The notes under the pieces were generated by a model. The model had not been told where the DNA came from and did not search any database. It worked only from the letters and a program-made list of their open reading frames with translations. Shown piece by piece: positions 27,599 to 35,670 of a DNA stretch of 51,055 bases. The DNA lies in contig JAPLQC010000088.1 in assembly GCA_026399895.1 (NCBI GenBank), positions 1-51,055 on the forward strand. The letters are read 5' to 3'. Made by a program: the position numbers and the translations under genes. Numbering within the stretch: the first letter of the stretch is position 1; every line of letters starts with the position of its first letter. The stretch is from Burkholderiales bacterium. GTDB lineage: Bacteria; Pseudomonadota; Gammaproteobacteria; Burkholderiales; Burkholderiaceae_D.

Positions 27599-28936
27599 TT
27601 AATCGAGAGCCTGATAAACCAAGGTCTTAAACATCCGCCGATACGCCTGTCGAATCGGACCTGGCGTCTGCGCCATCATGACCGCAACCAGTTGCTCTTT
27701 CGGGTCGATCCAAAAAAACGTACCTGCTGCGCCGCCCCAGGCGTAATCCCCTTCTGAGCCCGGTACTGCAGCGATGCCCGCTTGTTGTCGCACCATGAAG
27801 CCCAAACCAAAGGTATAGCCCTGTATCCCCATTAACACTTCGCCGGGTTGTACAGGCGTTGCGACCTTAGGGCCAAGATGATCAGCGCTCATCAGCGCGA
27901 CCGTCGTGCGTGACAAATAGCGCCGGCCATCCAGCACACCACCATTCAGCATCATCTGGCAGAAGCGCAAATAATCATCGGCCGTGGTCGCCATGCCTGC
28001 GCCACCGGATTCATTACCTGTGGGCTTAGTGACATCGAGTACAGGTGCGTTAGGACCACCGCTAAGCGGATCAATTTTCAAGGGCTCGGCGATACGCGCT
28101 ACCTTAGGTGCCGGTACAACAAAGTGCGTGTCTTTCATGCCGAGTGGTTTGATGAGTTTTTCGTCGAGCAGCGCACTGAGCGACTGCCCGGAAACTTTTT
28201 CTAAAACGCGCCCGAGCAGATCTGTCGACAGGCCATAGTCGAAGGTGGTACCGGGTTGCCACACCAGTGGCGCTTTGGCGAAGGCTTCGATTTGCTGCTC
28301 TGGCGTAAGCATTAGCGCACGCATTGGCGTCTGTGCAGAAAACAAGCCAGCTTCTTCGTATGCCGCCCTCGCGCCCGCAAAACGAGTGAACTCACCATAT
28401 GTCAGTCCAGAGGTATGACGCAGTAAATCGTGAACCGTGATTGGACGTTTCGCCGGCTCGCGCGGGCTATTCGGATCGGCAGGGTTGCTAAGCACCTGCA
28501 GATTGGCGAGCGCCGGAAAGAATTTAGAAACAGGGTCATTCAGTTGAAGCTTGCCTTCTTCAACCAGCATCATGGTCACGACTGACACCAGCGGCTTGGT
28601 CATTGAGTAGGCGCGGAAGATGGTGTCGCGCTTCATCGCGGTGCCGACAGCCTTATCTTGCCAACCTATCGAGTCGGCATGCACAATCGCGCCCTTGCGA
28701 GCGATGAGCACTACTGCACCCGGCATGCGATTAGCGTTGATCTCGGTCTCGATTACGCTACGAATTCGAGATAAACGCTCTTTGGACAAACCTTGCGACT
28801 GCGGTGTAGCAACTGGTAGATCTGCGCTGATGGCAACAGTCGTAATCGAAGCCAGCGCCAGCGAGAACGTTAGTGCGAGTGGCTGTAACAACTTTCGCTT
28901 GAATGCACCGCTATTCGGTTTGCTGAAGAAGGTCAT
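27599..28936 (-). CDS. serine hydrolase of the beta-lactamase/penicillin-binding fold (class C-like, EstB type)
   Basis: The 445-residue product has a signal peptide (about residues 13-38, LALTFSLALASITTVAISA) and a beta-lactamase fold. It shows Ser111-x-x-Lys114 in YSMTKPLVSV, a Tyr motif in TFDYGLSTDLLG, and a C-terminal GGAAGTFFWIDP in place of the KTG box. It probably acts in the periplasm as an esterase or peptidase; such proteins are often called beta-lactamase family but seldom hydrolyse beta-lactams. It stands alone, convergent with the kinase-like gene. Confidence 0.88.
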   Translation of the reverse strand: MTFFSKPNSGAFKRKLLQPLALTFSLALASITTVAISADLPVATPQSQGLSKERLSRIRSVIETEINANRMPGAVVLIARKGAIVHADSIGWQDKAVGTAMKRDTIFRAYSMTKPLVSVVTMMLVEEGKLQLNDPVSKFFPALANLQVLSNPADPNSPREPAKRPITVHDLLRHTSGLTYGEFTRFAGARAAYEEAGLFSAQTPMRALMLTPEQQIEAFAKAPLVWQPGTTFDYGLSTDLLGRVLEKVSGQSLSALLDEKLIKPLGMKDTHFVVPAPKVARIAEPLKIDPLSGGPNAPVLDVTKPTGNESGGAGMATTADDYLRFCQMMLNGGVLDGRRYLSRTTVALMSADHLGPKVATPVQPGEVLMGIQGYTFGLGFMVRQQAGIAAVPGSEGDYAWGGAAGTFFWIDPKEQLVAVMMAQTPGPIRQAYRRMFKTLVYQALD

Positions 28937-29068
28937 GGACTGTCTCTCTTTATTATTGGCTGTATTGATGCGTAGCCGCCGAATTAGGGCTAATGCATCG
29001 AGTTTGACTGCTCTTACTTTTATATGACCCGTTTTTGCAACGAATCCTCTTTGCGATCAGCAACCAGC

Positions 29069-30871
29069 TTATCGCGCCTTAAGCCATGCATCGCGTAGCT
29101 TTACCCCGGCGACTGGCTTCTCTTGCATCGCCAGCGTGACCTGCGGTGCGGTATCAGGCTGTAGGCTTACCTCAAATGTCATGAGTTCATCCCGACGGAA
29201 TGCATGCATCACAACGACATCGCCGACGCGATAGCGCGCCAGCAAGCTATCCAGATTCGACGCGGTGATCCGCAGATCATCCAACGCCACCAGCGTATCA
29301 CCGGCGGATAAACCAGCGTGATGCGCAGCGCCGCCTTCGTACACTGAAGCCAATTTACAGTCGGTGCCTTCTTTGCGCGTACGCACGCCCAGTGAAGGTG
29401 TACCTTTGCGCGGCCGGTCTTGCATTTGAATCGCAAATGCCGCAAGTGCTTCAGCTAAAGGAAGGTCTTTGGTGCCACGCACAGCGTGATCAAACACGGT
29501 CTTCAGTGACAGCCCGGTGACTTCATCGAACAGCGCTTCGACATCAGCATCACTGACACCCACACCGCGACCGTCTTGGTAAAAATCACGTCCATAGTGC
29601 CGCCAGAGTGCACGCATGACGTCATCCAACGAACGCTTACCGCGGGTACGCGAACGAATCAGCAGATCAAACCACAGCGCGACTAGTGAGCCCTTTTGGT
29701 AGTAGCTGACGATAGCGTTGGGGGCGTTCTCATCTTGTCGGTAGTACTTAGTCCAGGCATCAAAACTCGATTCAGCCACGCTCTGTTTCAAGCGGCCGCT
29801 ACCTTTGTTAACGGCGTTGATGGTTTTAGCGAGTAAGCCGAGATAGGCGCTGCGATCAATCAGCCCGGTCCGCACCAGCGTCAGATCATCGTAGTAGCTG
29901 GTAAAGCCTTCGAACAACCACAGTAGGGGCGTATAGTTTTCTTGAGTAAGGTCGTAGGGCGCAAACACCGCGGGCTTGATGCGCTTGACATTCCAAGTAT
30001 GAAAATACTCATGGCTGCATAAACCAAGAAAACCACGATATCCATCGCTAAGCGCTGCTTGACCTTGCACGGGTAAATCCGAGCGCGCGCAAATCAGCGC
30101 GGTCGATGCGCGATGTTCCAAGCCACCATAGCCATCACCAACCGCCAGCGTCAGAAACACATAACGCGACATGGGTGCACGCTTGGTACGCGGCTCGAAT
30201 AGCGCGATCTGGTGCTCGCAAATACGCTGCAGGTCATGCGCCAAGCGCTCGGTATCGAGATTCGGAACGCGACCGGTGATTGCCATCTCATGCGGCACAC
30301 CATGGGCCTCGAATTTGATCAGGTTGAACTCACCCATCTCAACGGGATGATCAATCAGCTCGTCGTAGTCTTGCGCGATGTAGCTACCAAAGCGATGACG
30401 TCGTGCTTTTAGCTCGGGCAATGAGGTAGCGACACGCCAGCTTGCATAGGCTTCACCTTCCGGCGGCTGTATATCCACTACATGCGGAAGTAGCTCTTTG
30501 CCGTGCACCTTGAGGAAGACACTGGTGCCGTTAAAGAAGCCATGGGTTTGGTCGAGATGCGCTGCGCGCACGGACAAATCCCATGCATAGACCTCATACA
30601 CCACACGCAACTCACCCTTGCAGCGAGCTGCGCGCCAAGTATGTTTGTCGAGTTTGGTGAGTCTGAGTTTGCGCCCATCCGCTTCCGCGCGAATTTGCAC
30701 GATATTGCGTGCGAATTCGCGAATCATGTAGCTACCGGGAATCCATGCCGGTAATGACAGCACCTGACCCTCTGGGTCAGGGTGCGACACCGTCAGTACT
30801 ACTTCGAATAAGTGCAGCGCAAGATCGTGTGGACGGATGCTGTAGTGGATGGTTTCGCGGCGTTTGGGCAT
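29069..30871 (-). CDS. M61-family glycyl aminopeptidase with PDZ domain
   Basis: A gluzincin peptidase of 600 residues (ATG at 30871; the upstream open frame overlaps the neighbouring reductase gene and is rejected). The zinc site is His287-Glu288-x-x-His291 in CSHEYFHTWNVKRIKP, with Glu321 in LLWLFEGFTSYYDD as third ligand. The N-terminal beta-domain is normal (LPAWIPGSYMIREFARN), and a C-terminal PDZ domain (about 495-580) contains AGLSAGDTLVALD. No signal peptide is evident, so it is likely cytoplasmic. It follows the acuI-like gene by four bases. Confidence 0.94.
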   Translation of the reverse strand: MPKRRETIHYSIRPHDLALHLFEVVLTVSHPDPEGQVLSLPAWIPGSYMIREFARNIVQIRAEADGRKLRLTKLDKHTWRAARCKGELRVVYEVYAWDLSVRAAHLDQTHGFFNGTSVFLKVHGKELLPHVVDIQPPEGEAYASWRVATSLPELKARRHRFGSYIAQDYDELIDHPVEMGEFNLIKFEAHGVPHEMAITGRVPNLDTERLAHDLQRICEHQIALFEPRTKRAPMSRYVFLTLAVGDGYGGLEHRASTALICARSDLPVQGQAALSDGYRGFLGLCSHEYFHTWNVKRIKPAVFAPYDLTQENYTPLLWLFEGFTSYYDDLTLVRTGLIDRSAYLGLLAKTINAVNKGSGRLKQSVAESSFDAWTKYYRQDENAPNAIVSYYQKGSLVALWFDLLIRSRTRGKRSLDDVMRALWRHYGRDFYQDGRGVGVSDADVEALFDEVTGLSLKTVFDHAVRGTKDLPLAEALAAFAIQMQDRPRKGTPSLGVRTRKEGTDCKLASVYEGGAAHHAGLSAGDTLVALDDLRITASNLDSLLARYRVGDVVVMHAFRRDELMTFEVSLQPDTAPQVTLAMQEKPVAGVKLRDAWLKAR

Positions 30872-30875
30872 GGCA

Positions 30876-31865
30876 TCAAGCTTTAACGTCGACCACCAGT
30901 CGCCCGCGTACTTCGCCCGCGAGAATTTTTGGGGCCCATGCCAAAGCATCTGCGAGCGAGATTTGCTGCGTGATTTTTTCCAAGGTATCGGGCTTGATCT
31001 CGGAGGCCAGGTTCGACCATGCCGCAACACGACGATCAATCGGTGCCATCACGCTATCCACACCAATCAGTTTCACGCCGCGCAAAATAAATGGCGCCAC
31101 GCTTGCCGGGAAATCCATCCCCTGTGCCAAACCACACGCAGCTACCGTACCACCATAACGCACCTGCGCTACTGCATTGGCCAGAGTATGTGAGCCGACT
31201 GAATCAACCACGCCTGCCCAGCGCTCTTTTTGCAGTGGCTTGCCGGGTGCAGACAAATCAGCTCTATCCATCACATCAGTGGCGCCCAGCGATTTTAGGT
31301 AATCCGCCTCGGCAGTCTTGCCAGTAGACGCCACCACGCGATAGCCACGTGCAGCAAGAATCGCCACAGCTACACTGCCGACACCACCCGACGCACCCGT
31401 CACCAGCACCTCGCCATGTTCTGGCTTTACACCATTTTCTGCCAGCGCCATCGCGCACAGCATCGCTGTATAACCAGCGGTACCAATCGCCATTGCAGTA
31501 CGCGATGTCATGCCATGCGGCATTGGGATTAGCCAATCGCCCTTCAGTTTCGCGCGCTCGGCAAGGCAACCCATGTGGCCTTCGCCGACACCCCAGCCGT
31601 TCAACAGAAAATGGTCACCTGCTTTCCAATTCGTGTTTGATGAGGCGATCACTTTGCCAGCGCCGTCAATACCCGGCACCATCGGCCACTTGCGCACGAC
31701 TGGTGATTTACCGGTGATTGCCAAGCCATCTTTGTAATTGATGGTGGAGTACTCGACTGCGACGGTAACGTCGCCTTCAGCGGGTAGCTGCGCATCATCG
31801 AGTTGGGTCAACTCGGCGCGGGTGGAACCGTCGTCGTTCTTGTTGAGCAGAATGGCGCGGAACAT
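30876..31865 (-). CDS. acuI: MDR-superfamily oxidoreductase, AcuI/YhdH type (acrylyl-CoA reductase)
   Basis: Quinone-oxidoreductase-like NADPH reductase of the YhdH/AcuI family, which reduces acryloyl-CoA to propionyl-CoA. The 329-residue product (ATG at 31865, MFRAILLNKNDDG) has STINYKDGLAITGKSPVVR, the nucleotide-binding VLVTGASGGVGSVAVAILA and GTAGYTAMLCAMALAENGV, all typical. An open frame extends 16 codons upstream, but the conserved N-terminus starts at MFRAILL. It lies four bases upstream of the M61 peptidase gene, with which it is probably cotranscribed. Confidence 0.9.
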   Translation of the reverse strand: MFRAILLNKNDDGSTRAELTQLDDAQLPAEGDVTVAVEYSTINYKDGLAITGKSPVVRKWPMVPGIDGAGKVIASSNTNWKAGDHFLLNGWGVGEGHMGCLAERAKLKGDWLIPMPHGMTSRTAMAIGTAGYTAMLCAMALAENGVKPEHGEVLVTGASGGVGSVAVAILAARGYRVVASTGKTAEADYLKSLGATDVMDRADLSAPGKPLQKERWAGVVDSVGSHTLANAVAQVRYGGTVAACGLAQGMDFPASVAPFILRGVKLIGVDSVMAPIDRRVAAWSNLASEIKPDTLEKITQQISLADALAWAPKILAGEVRGRLVVDVKA

Positions 31866-32114
31866 AGTGGTGGTCTCCTTGAGTGAGCTATTTATTCGTA
31901 ACAAAACAAACACTGAACAGCGCTGGTGACATGGGACATGACCGAGCGCGTATCACCGACAGCGGCAAGGCAGCGACCTACATCAGGCACCACCGAAAAA
32001 GCCAGCATGGTTTGAATTAAGCGTTTAGGCGATGGTAGCGGAAGACCGCGGTGGTTTCGGCGCAGAGCATCGTCTGCGTCGATGAATGATTTTCAAGTGA
32101 TTAGGCTTGACGCA

Positions 32115-32846
32115 TTAGGGCGCCTTGACCTGAGCCAGCTTGTTTTCAAGGGTTTTAGTGTCGATAGCGCCGGGGATACGTGAGCCATCCGCAAAAATAA
32201 TCGTCGGCGTTCCGGTGATGCGATGTTTTTTGCCTAGTTCGATCACTTTATCGATTGCTGCAGTGCTGCATGAATCAGCGGCGGCCGGCGCAGCCTTGCC
32301 CTCGATCATCCAGTCATCCCAGGCTTTGGCACGATCGGCGGTACACCAGAGGCTTTTTACCTTTTTCAACGAGTCGTCGCCGAGTACAGGGTACATAAAG
32401 GTATACACAGTGAGGTCTTTCACCTCTACCAGTGACTTGCGAAAGCGTTTGCAATAGCCGCAGTTCGGATCTTCGAACACGGCGATCACACGCTTACCAC
32501 TACCTTTGACTGACTTCGCTGCCAGATCCAACGGCAAATCCGAGAACTTGATCTTGTTCATCTCATCCAACTTGGCCTGAGTGAGATCTTTCGAGGTTTC
32601 CGTGTCGAACACATGGCCGATCAGCACAAACTTGCCATCGGCATCGGTGTACACCAGCTCGTTGCCGACCTTCACTTCATATAACCCGCCATAGGGTGTC
32701 TTAGTGACGGATTCCACGGGTTGTTCGTTACCGAGTCGTCCTTGCAGCAACTTCTTCAACTTGGCCTCGGTGGTTTGTGCGACTGCTGTTGCTGAGAGCA
32801 TGCAAAGTACTAAAGCGAGCCAGAGGAATTTGATTGTCTTGATCAT
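32115..32846 (-). CDS. dsbC: periplasmic thiol:disulfide isomerase DsbC
   Basis: DsbC is a V-shaped dimeric periplasmic isomerase that reshuffles wrong disulfides and is kept reduced by DsbD. From the ATG at 32846 the product is 243 residues with a signal peptide (LWLALVLCMLSATAVA), an N-terminal dimerisation domain, and a thioredoxin-like domain. The domain carries the active site Cys129-Gly-Tyr-Cys132 (FEDPNCGYCKRF), a second conserved Cys pair, and the cis-Pro loop TGTPTIIF. The open frame upstream to 32924 is not part of the conserved protein. Confidence 0.94.
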   Translation of the reverse strand: MIKTIKFLWLALVLCMLSATAVAQTTEAKLKKLLQGRLGNEQPVESVTKTPYGGLYEVKVGNELVYTDADGKFVLIGHVFDTETSKDLTQAKLDEMNKIKFSDLPLDLAAKSVKGSGKRVIAVFEDPNCGYCKRFRKSLVEVKDLTVYTFMYPVLGDDSLKKVKSLWCTADRAKAWDDWMIEGKAAPAAADSCSTAAIDKVIELGKKHRITGTPTIIFADGSRIPGAIDTKTLENKLAQVKAP

Positions 32847-32945
32847 CACTTGCCTTGAGCAGAAACTAGTTGGAAACAAAGGGGCTAAACCAGGAGCGAA
32901 TATTTGGGCGAAAACAGCGCGCAAATCAAGGCGCCAAACAGAACC

Positions 32946-34139
32946 TTAAACAGAGCGGCCTAAGGCATGCGTCATCAGCTGGCGTTTTAAGAACGGTAGC
33001 TTATCAAGCGCGGTCATGCCGAGGTTACGTAAAACCTTCACTGGCGCCAGATCGGTATCGAACAAGCGTTGCAAGCCGTCGGTGGTGAGTTGCATCAGTA
33101 AGACTTCTTCTTTGCGATGACGAGCATAGCGAGCCAATGTGCGGGCATCACCGCAATCGCTCGCTTGGTCGCGTTTGGCGATTGCAGCCAGCAGGGCATC
33201 GATATCACCAAAGCCGAGGTTCATGCCTTGGCCGGCAAGCGGGTGCACAACATGCGCGGCATCACCAATCAATGCGACACGGTTCGCCACCATGGCACCC
33301 GCGCGAATGAAGCGCAAAGCAAATGATTGCGGCGTGGTGGGCGTCAACATAGTGAACTCACCAAGCGTTTGCCCCGGTAGCTGGGCCAAGCGTTGGCAGA
33401 GTTGTTCAGGCGACTCTTGCAGGATGGTGTCTGCGAGCTTATCCGGTGCTGACCACACAAGTGAAACGCGTGACCCGGGGAGCGGCAGTAATGCAACGAT
33501 GCCTTGTTCGCCCAAGAACCACTGACTTGCGACACCGTGGTGCGGTTTTTCGCAACTGAAGTTTGCGACGATGGCAAGTTGGTTATAGGCACGATAGTCG
33601 ATGCCGATATCTGCCTGCGAGCGTACCCAAGACTGCGCACCATCGGCACCAACAATCAAGGACGCATGAATTTTCCTGCCATCGTGCAGTGTCACTGCGG
33701 CCTGGTGTTCATCGGTATGCAGTTGCGTCGCTGTGCTGTTGATGATTTGCAGGCCATTGGCAAACTTGAGTGCGCTGTCGAGCGCTTGGTTCAGGTTCTG
33801 GTCTTCCACAATCCATGCCAACGCATCGGTACGCGCGGCGTAGGCGTTAAAGCCAATATGCCCGGCCGAGGCGCCATCCCCATGTACCGCCATAGCGTCC
33901 ACTGGAGCTATACGTGTTGCATCCATCGCCTCCCACACCTTCAGGGAGGCGAGCAGGCTGCGCGCGATAGGATTGAGCGCGAAGACGCGCTGATCCCAGT
34001 GATCGCTTGATATTGGCTTCGTCGGGGGTGTGGCAGGGGTCACCAGGCTGACTTGCATACCCGCGCGCGCTAGGGCGAGCGCAGCGGCTTTGCCGATGGC
34101 GCCACCACCAATGATGCAAACTTCAGATTGAATGGACAT
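32946..34139 (-). CDS. UbiH/UbiF/Coq6-family FAD-dependent monooxygenase
   Basis: A ubiquinone-pathway type aromatic hydroxylase of 397 residues. It has the N-terminal FAD-binding VCIIGGGAIGKAAALALARAG, the middle DG motif VGADGAQSWVRSQADI, and the second FAD motif ALIGDAAHVVHPLAGQGMNLG, which together define the family. Which ring position it hydroxylates (UbiH, UbiI or UbiF role) cannot be told from sequence. Start ATG at 34139. It is the last minus-strand gene before tRNA-Phe, 99 bases upstream of dsbC. Confidence 0.88.
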   Translation of the reverse strand: MSIQSEVCIIGGGAIGKAAALALARAGMQVSLVTPATPPTKPISSDHWDQRVFALNPIARSLLASLKVWEAMDATRIAPVDAMAVHGDGASAGHIGFNAYAARTDALAWIVEDQNLNQALDSALKFANGLQIINSTATQLHTDEHQAAVTLHDGRKIHASLIVGADGAQSWVRSQADIGIDYRAYNQLAIVANFSCEKPHHGVASQWFLGEQGIVALLPLPGSRVSLVWSAPDKLADTILQESPEQLCQRLAQLPGQTLGEFTMLTPTTPQSFALRFIRAGAMVANRVALIGDAAHVVHPLAGQGMNLGFGDIDALLAAIAKRDQASDCGDARTLARYARHRKEEVLLMQLTTDGLQRLFDTDLAPVKVLRNLGMTALDKLPFLKRQLMTHALGRSV

Positions 34140-34256
34140 CCTCAGATTATATCTGGGGGTGCCAGCGACGGTTCTTTGGGGCCTATCCGGGGGCTTTCCT
34201 TGCCTTCTCCTTGGTCCAGCAGGGCCCCATTACTAGGCGATGGTTGAATGTTTTGC

Positions 34257-34262
34257 TATACT
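34257..34262 (+). promoter_or_regulatory. -10 element of the tRNA-Phe promoter
   Basis: TATACT lies 10 bases before the tRNA, followed by the GC-rich discriminator CCGGCCCC typical of stringently controlled stable-RNA promoters. I see no good -35 hexamer at the right distance. Confidence 0.5.
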
Positions 34263-34272
34263 CCGGCCCCTT

Positions 34273-34348
34273 GGCCTGGTAGCTCAGTCGGTAGAGCAGA
34301 GGATTGAAAATCCTTGTGTCGGTGGTTCGATTCCGCCCCGGGCCACCA
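34273..34348 (+). tRNA. tRNA-Phe (GAA)
   Basis: The 76-base cloverleaf includes the encoded CCA. The acceptor stem GGCCTGG pairs with CCGGGCC (one G-U), the D-arm is GCTC...GAGC, the anticodon loop TTGAAAA has anticodon GAA, and the T-arm is GGTGG-TTCGATT-CCGCC. It marks the junction between the housekeeping genes and the polysaccharide island. Confidence 0.97.
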
Positions 34349-34354
34349 AGTAAG

Positions 34355-34388
34355 CAAAGCCCTCGTTAGCGATAACGGGGGCTTTTTG
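34355..34388 (+). terminator. terminator of tRNA-Phe
   Basis: AAAGCCCTCGTTA-GCGA-TAACGGGGGCTTTTT is a stem of about 12 bp followed by a T-run, seven bases after the tRNA. Confidence 0.88.
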
Positions 34389-34454
34389 CATTTGGAGCGG
34401 GTTCGGCACGTATGTGGAGGTATCGATTGCACTTCCCTGAGGACGTGCTTACAG

Positions 34455-34538
34455 TGTACATATGAATTCACTCCGATTTGCGTCATCTCCGCAAGAAAAG
34501 CTACAACCTACGAGACTAAATCTTATAAACAAAGGTGA
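34455..34538 (+). pseudogene. 3' remnant of a brnT toxin gene
   Basis: The frame ending at the TGA at 34536-34538 encodes EFTPICVISARKATTYETKS and a few more residues. This matches the C-terminal tail of BrnT toxins, whose hallmark is ISARKA(T). The rest of BrnT (about 65 residues) is missing; upstream sequence leads straight to the tRNA-Phe terminator. The remnant stands in the correct place and spacing before the brnA antitoxin gene. I infer a deletion that removed the toxin, possibly together with an island boundary. Confidence 0.72.
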
Positions 34539-34543
34539 TTGCC

Positions 34544-34753
34544 ATGCGCGATGAGTATGATTTTTCAAAGGCTCGCAAGAATCCCTATTCAACGCAGTTG
34601 AAAAAATCCATCACCATTCGGCTCGATGAGGATTCTGTTGGTTACTTCAAGGCTATTTCTGAAGAAGTCGGGATTCCGTATCACACCCTAATTAACTTGT
34701 ATTTGCGAGATTGCGCCACCTCGCACAGAAAACTAAATCTCAATTGGAAGTGA
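34544..34753 (+). CDS. brnA: BrnA-family antitoxin (orphan)
   Basis: The 69-residue product begins MRDEYDFSKARKNPYSTQLK and continues ITIRLDEDSVGYFK and GIPYHTLINLYLRD. This is the EYDFSK start plus the C-terminal ribbon-helix-helix of BrnA antitoxins, which neutralise the RNase toxin BrnT and repress the operon. The ATG at 34544 follows AAAGGTGATT. Its cognate toxin gene directly upstream is reduced to the last codons, so this is an orphan antitoxin. It may still bind DNA or cross-neutralise another toxin. Confidence 0.85.
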   Translation: MRDEYDFSKARKNPYSTQLKKSITIRLDEDSVGYFKAISEEVGIPYHTLINLYLRDCATSHRKLNLNWK

Positions 34754-35294
34754 TTTCGAGCCGGGTGAGACATCCTCAGTCCCGATTAAGTCTGCCATGG
34801 AACACAATCAAATGCCGGCGTTGCACTTCAGTGCCCTTAACTTCGTCAAGAACGGCTTGAGGATCGGGTAGTTAATGTCGGGTTAGGTTGGTATCTTTTA
34901 TCGTTTTTACAAGCATATCTGCACCTGCCGGCAAGCATTCTCGTGAGCAGTTGCCTTAAGGTATAATTAGATCTAATATATCGAACTTATGGCAACTTTC
35001 TTGCAGTCTCTCAGGCTAGGGGCAGATACAGCTCCCGAAATCGTGAGCCTGTGATAGATACCTCCGGCTTTTGCGGCAGGTGGTCGCAGGTGGATGGGGC
35101 TAACGAATCTGCTCAAAGAGTTATGATTGGAAGGCATTCAACCTGCCTTGTGGGCCAAATCTCAGGCTGGGATGCGAACACAGAGGTAGCGGTAGCTTTG
35201 CTGGGCATCCGTGTCTGATACCTGAGGTCCCATTCGGTGGTTCCCAAAGCGCCGCCCTAGATGTGAAGTGTATTTCTCCATTCTGAATGCCTAA
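34754..35294. other. gene-poor stretch between brnA and the manC remnant
   Basis: I find no recognisable gene on either strand in these 541 bases. Open frames are short, and none of the translations I read matches a family I know. The stretch holds a good promoter at 34951-34979. Elsewhere it looks like decayed coding DNA, in line with the ruined genes on both sides. Confidence 0.6.
34951..34979 (+). promoter_or_regulatory. sigma-70-like promoter with overlapping palindrome, probable start of polysaccharide operon
   Basis: TTGCCT (34951-34956), a 17-base spacer and TAATAT (34974-34979) form a good promoter facing the polysaccharide genes. A 12-base palindrome ATTAGATCTAAT (34966-34977) covers the spacer and -10 box and could be an operator. 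It is the best promoter candidate between tRNA-Phe and the exporter genes. Confidence 0.5.
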
Positions 35295-35669
35295 GGGCAC
35301 AAGAACTACAAGCTGCACCTTACCGTTCGCAGGCTTTGGGGCACACATACTGTTTTGGAAGAGGGGTTTTGCTTCAAAATCAAGCTCATCAAAGTCAAGC
35401 TAGCGGCTACGGCCAGCCTGCAAATGTACCGCCAGCGCAGCCAACACTGGGTGTTAGGCAGTGGCGCACCCAACGTGATCAATTGCGACCGGGAAATCCA
35501 ATTGCAGCCAAGCCAATTCACCGAGATGCCCGCTGGTCATAAGCGCCGCTTGACCAACCCCGGCGCATGCCCATGTGTCACGATCGAGGTGCAATGCGGA
35601 GAATATGTTCGTGAGGACGACATCGTGCGACTTGAAGATGCCTATGGGTGCGTTACCCGGGTGACCTGA
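35295..35669 (+). pseudogene. decayed 3' end of manC (mannose-1-phosphate guanylyltransferase / phosphomannose isomerase)
   Basis: This 124-codon frame has no proper start and is bounded by a TAA at 35292. It aligns by eye with the C-terminal cupin (type II phosphomannose isomerase) domain of ManC: RRLWGTHTVLEEG for the family's RPWGSYxVLEEG, then SLQMYRQRSQHWVLGSG, MPAGHKRRLTNPG, and IEVQCGEYVREDDIVRLEDAYG. The nucleotidyltransferase half is absent, and the SLQxHxHRxEHW metal-binding histidines are partly lost (Tyr and Gln instead). It ends two bases before the wzm start, so its last codons may still serve translation of the next gene. Confidence 0.8.
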
Positions 35670-35670
35670 A

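Noticed and set aside
34256..34486. Minus-strand ORF of 76 codons containing WWPGAESNHRHKDFQSSALP
   Set aside because: It is antisense to tRNA-Phe and its terminator. This peptide is a well-known false annotation produced by translating the complement of a tRNA.
35185..35205. JUMPstart/ops-like element (AGCGGTAGCTTTG resembles GGCGGTAGCGT)
   Set aside because: Only the GCGGTAGC core matches, it lies in decayed DNA, and no hairpin or RfaH context is visible. Too weak to call.
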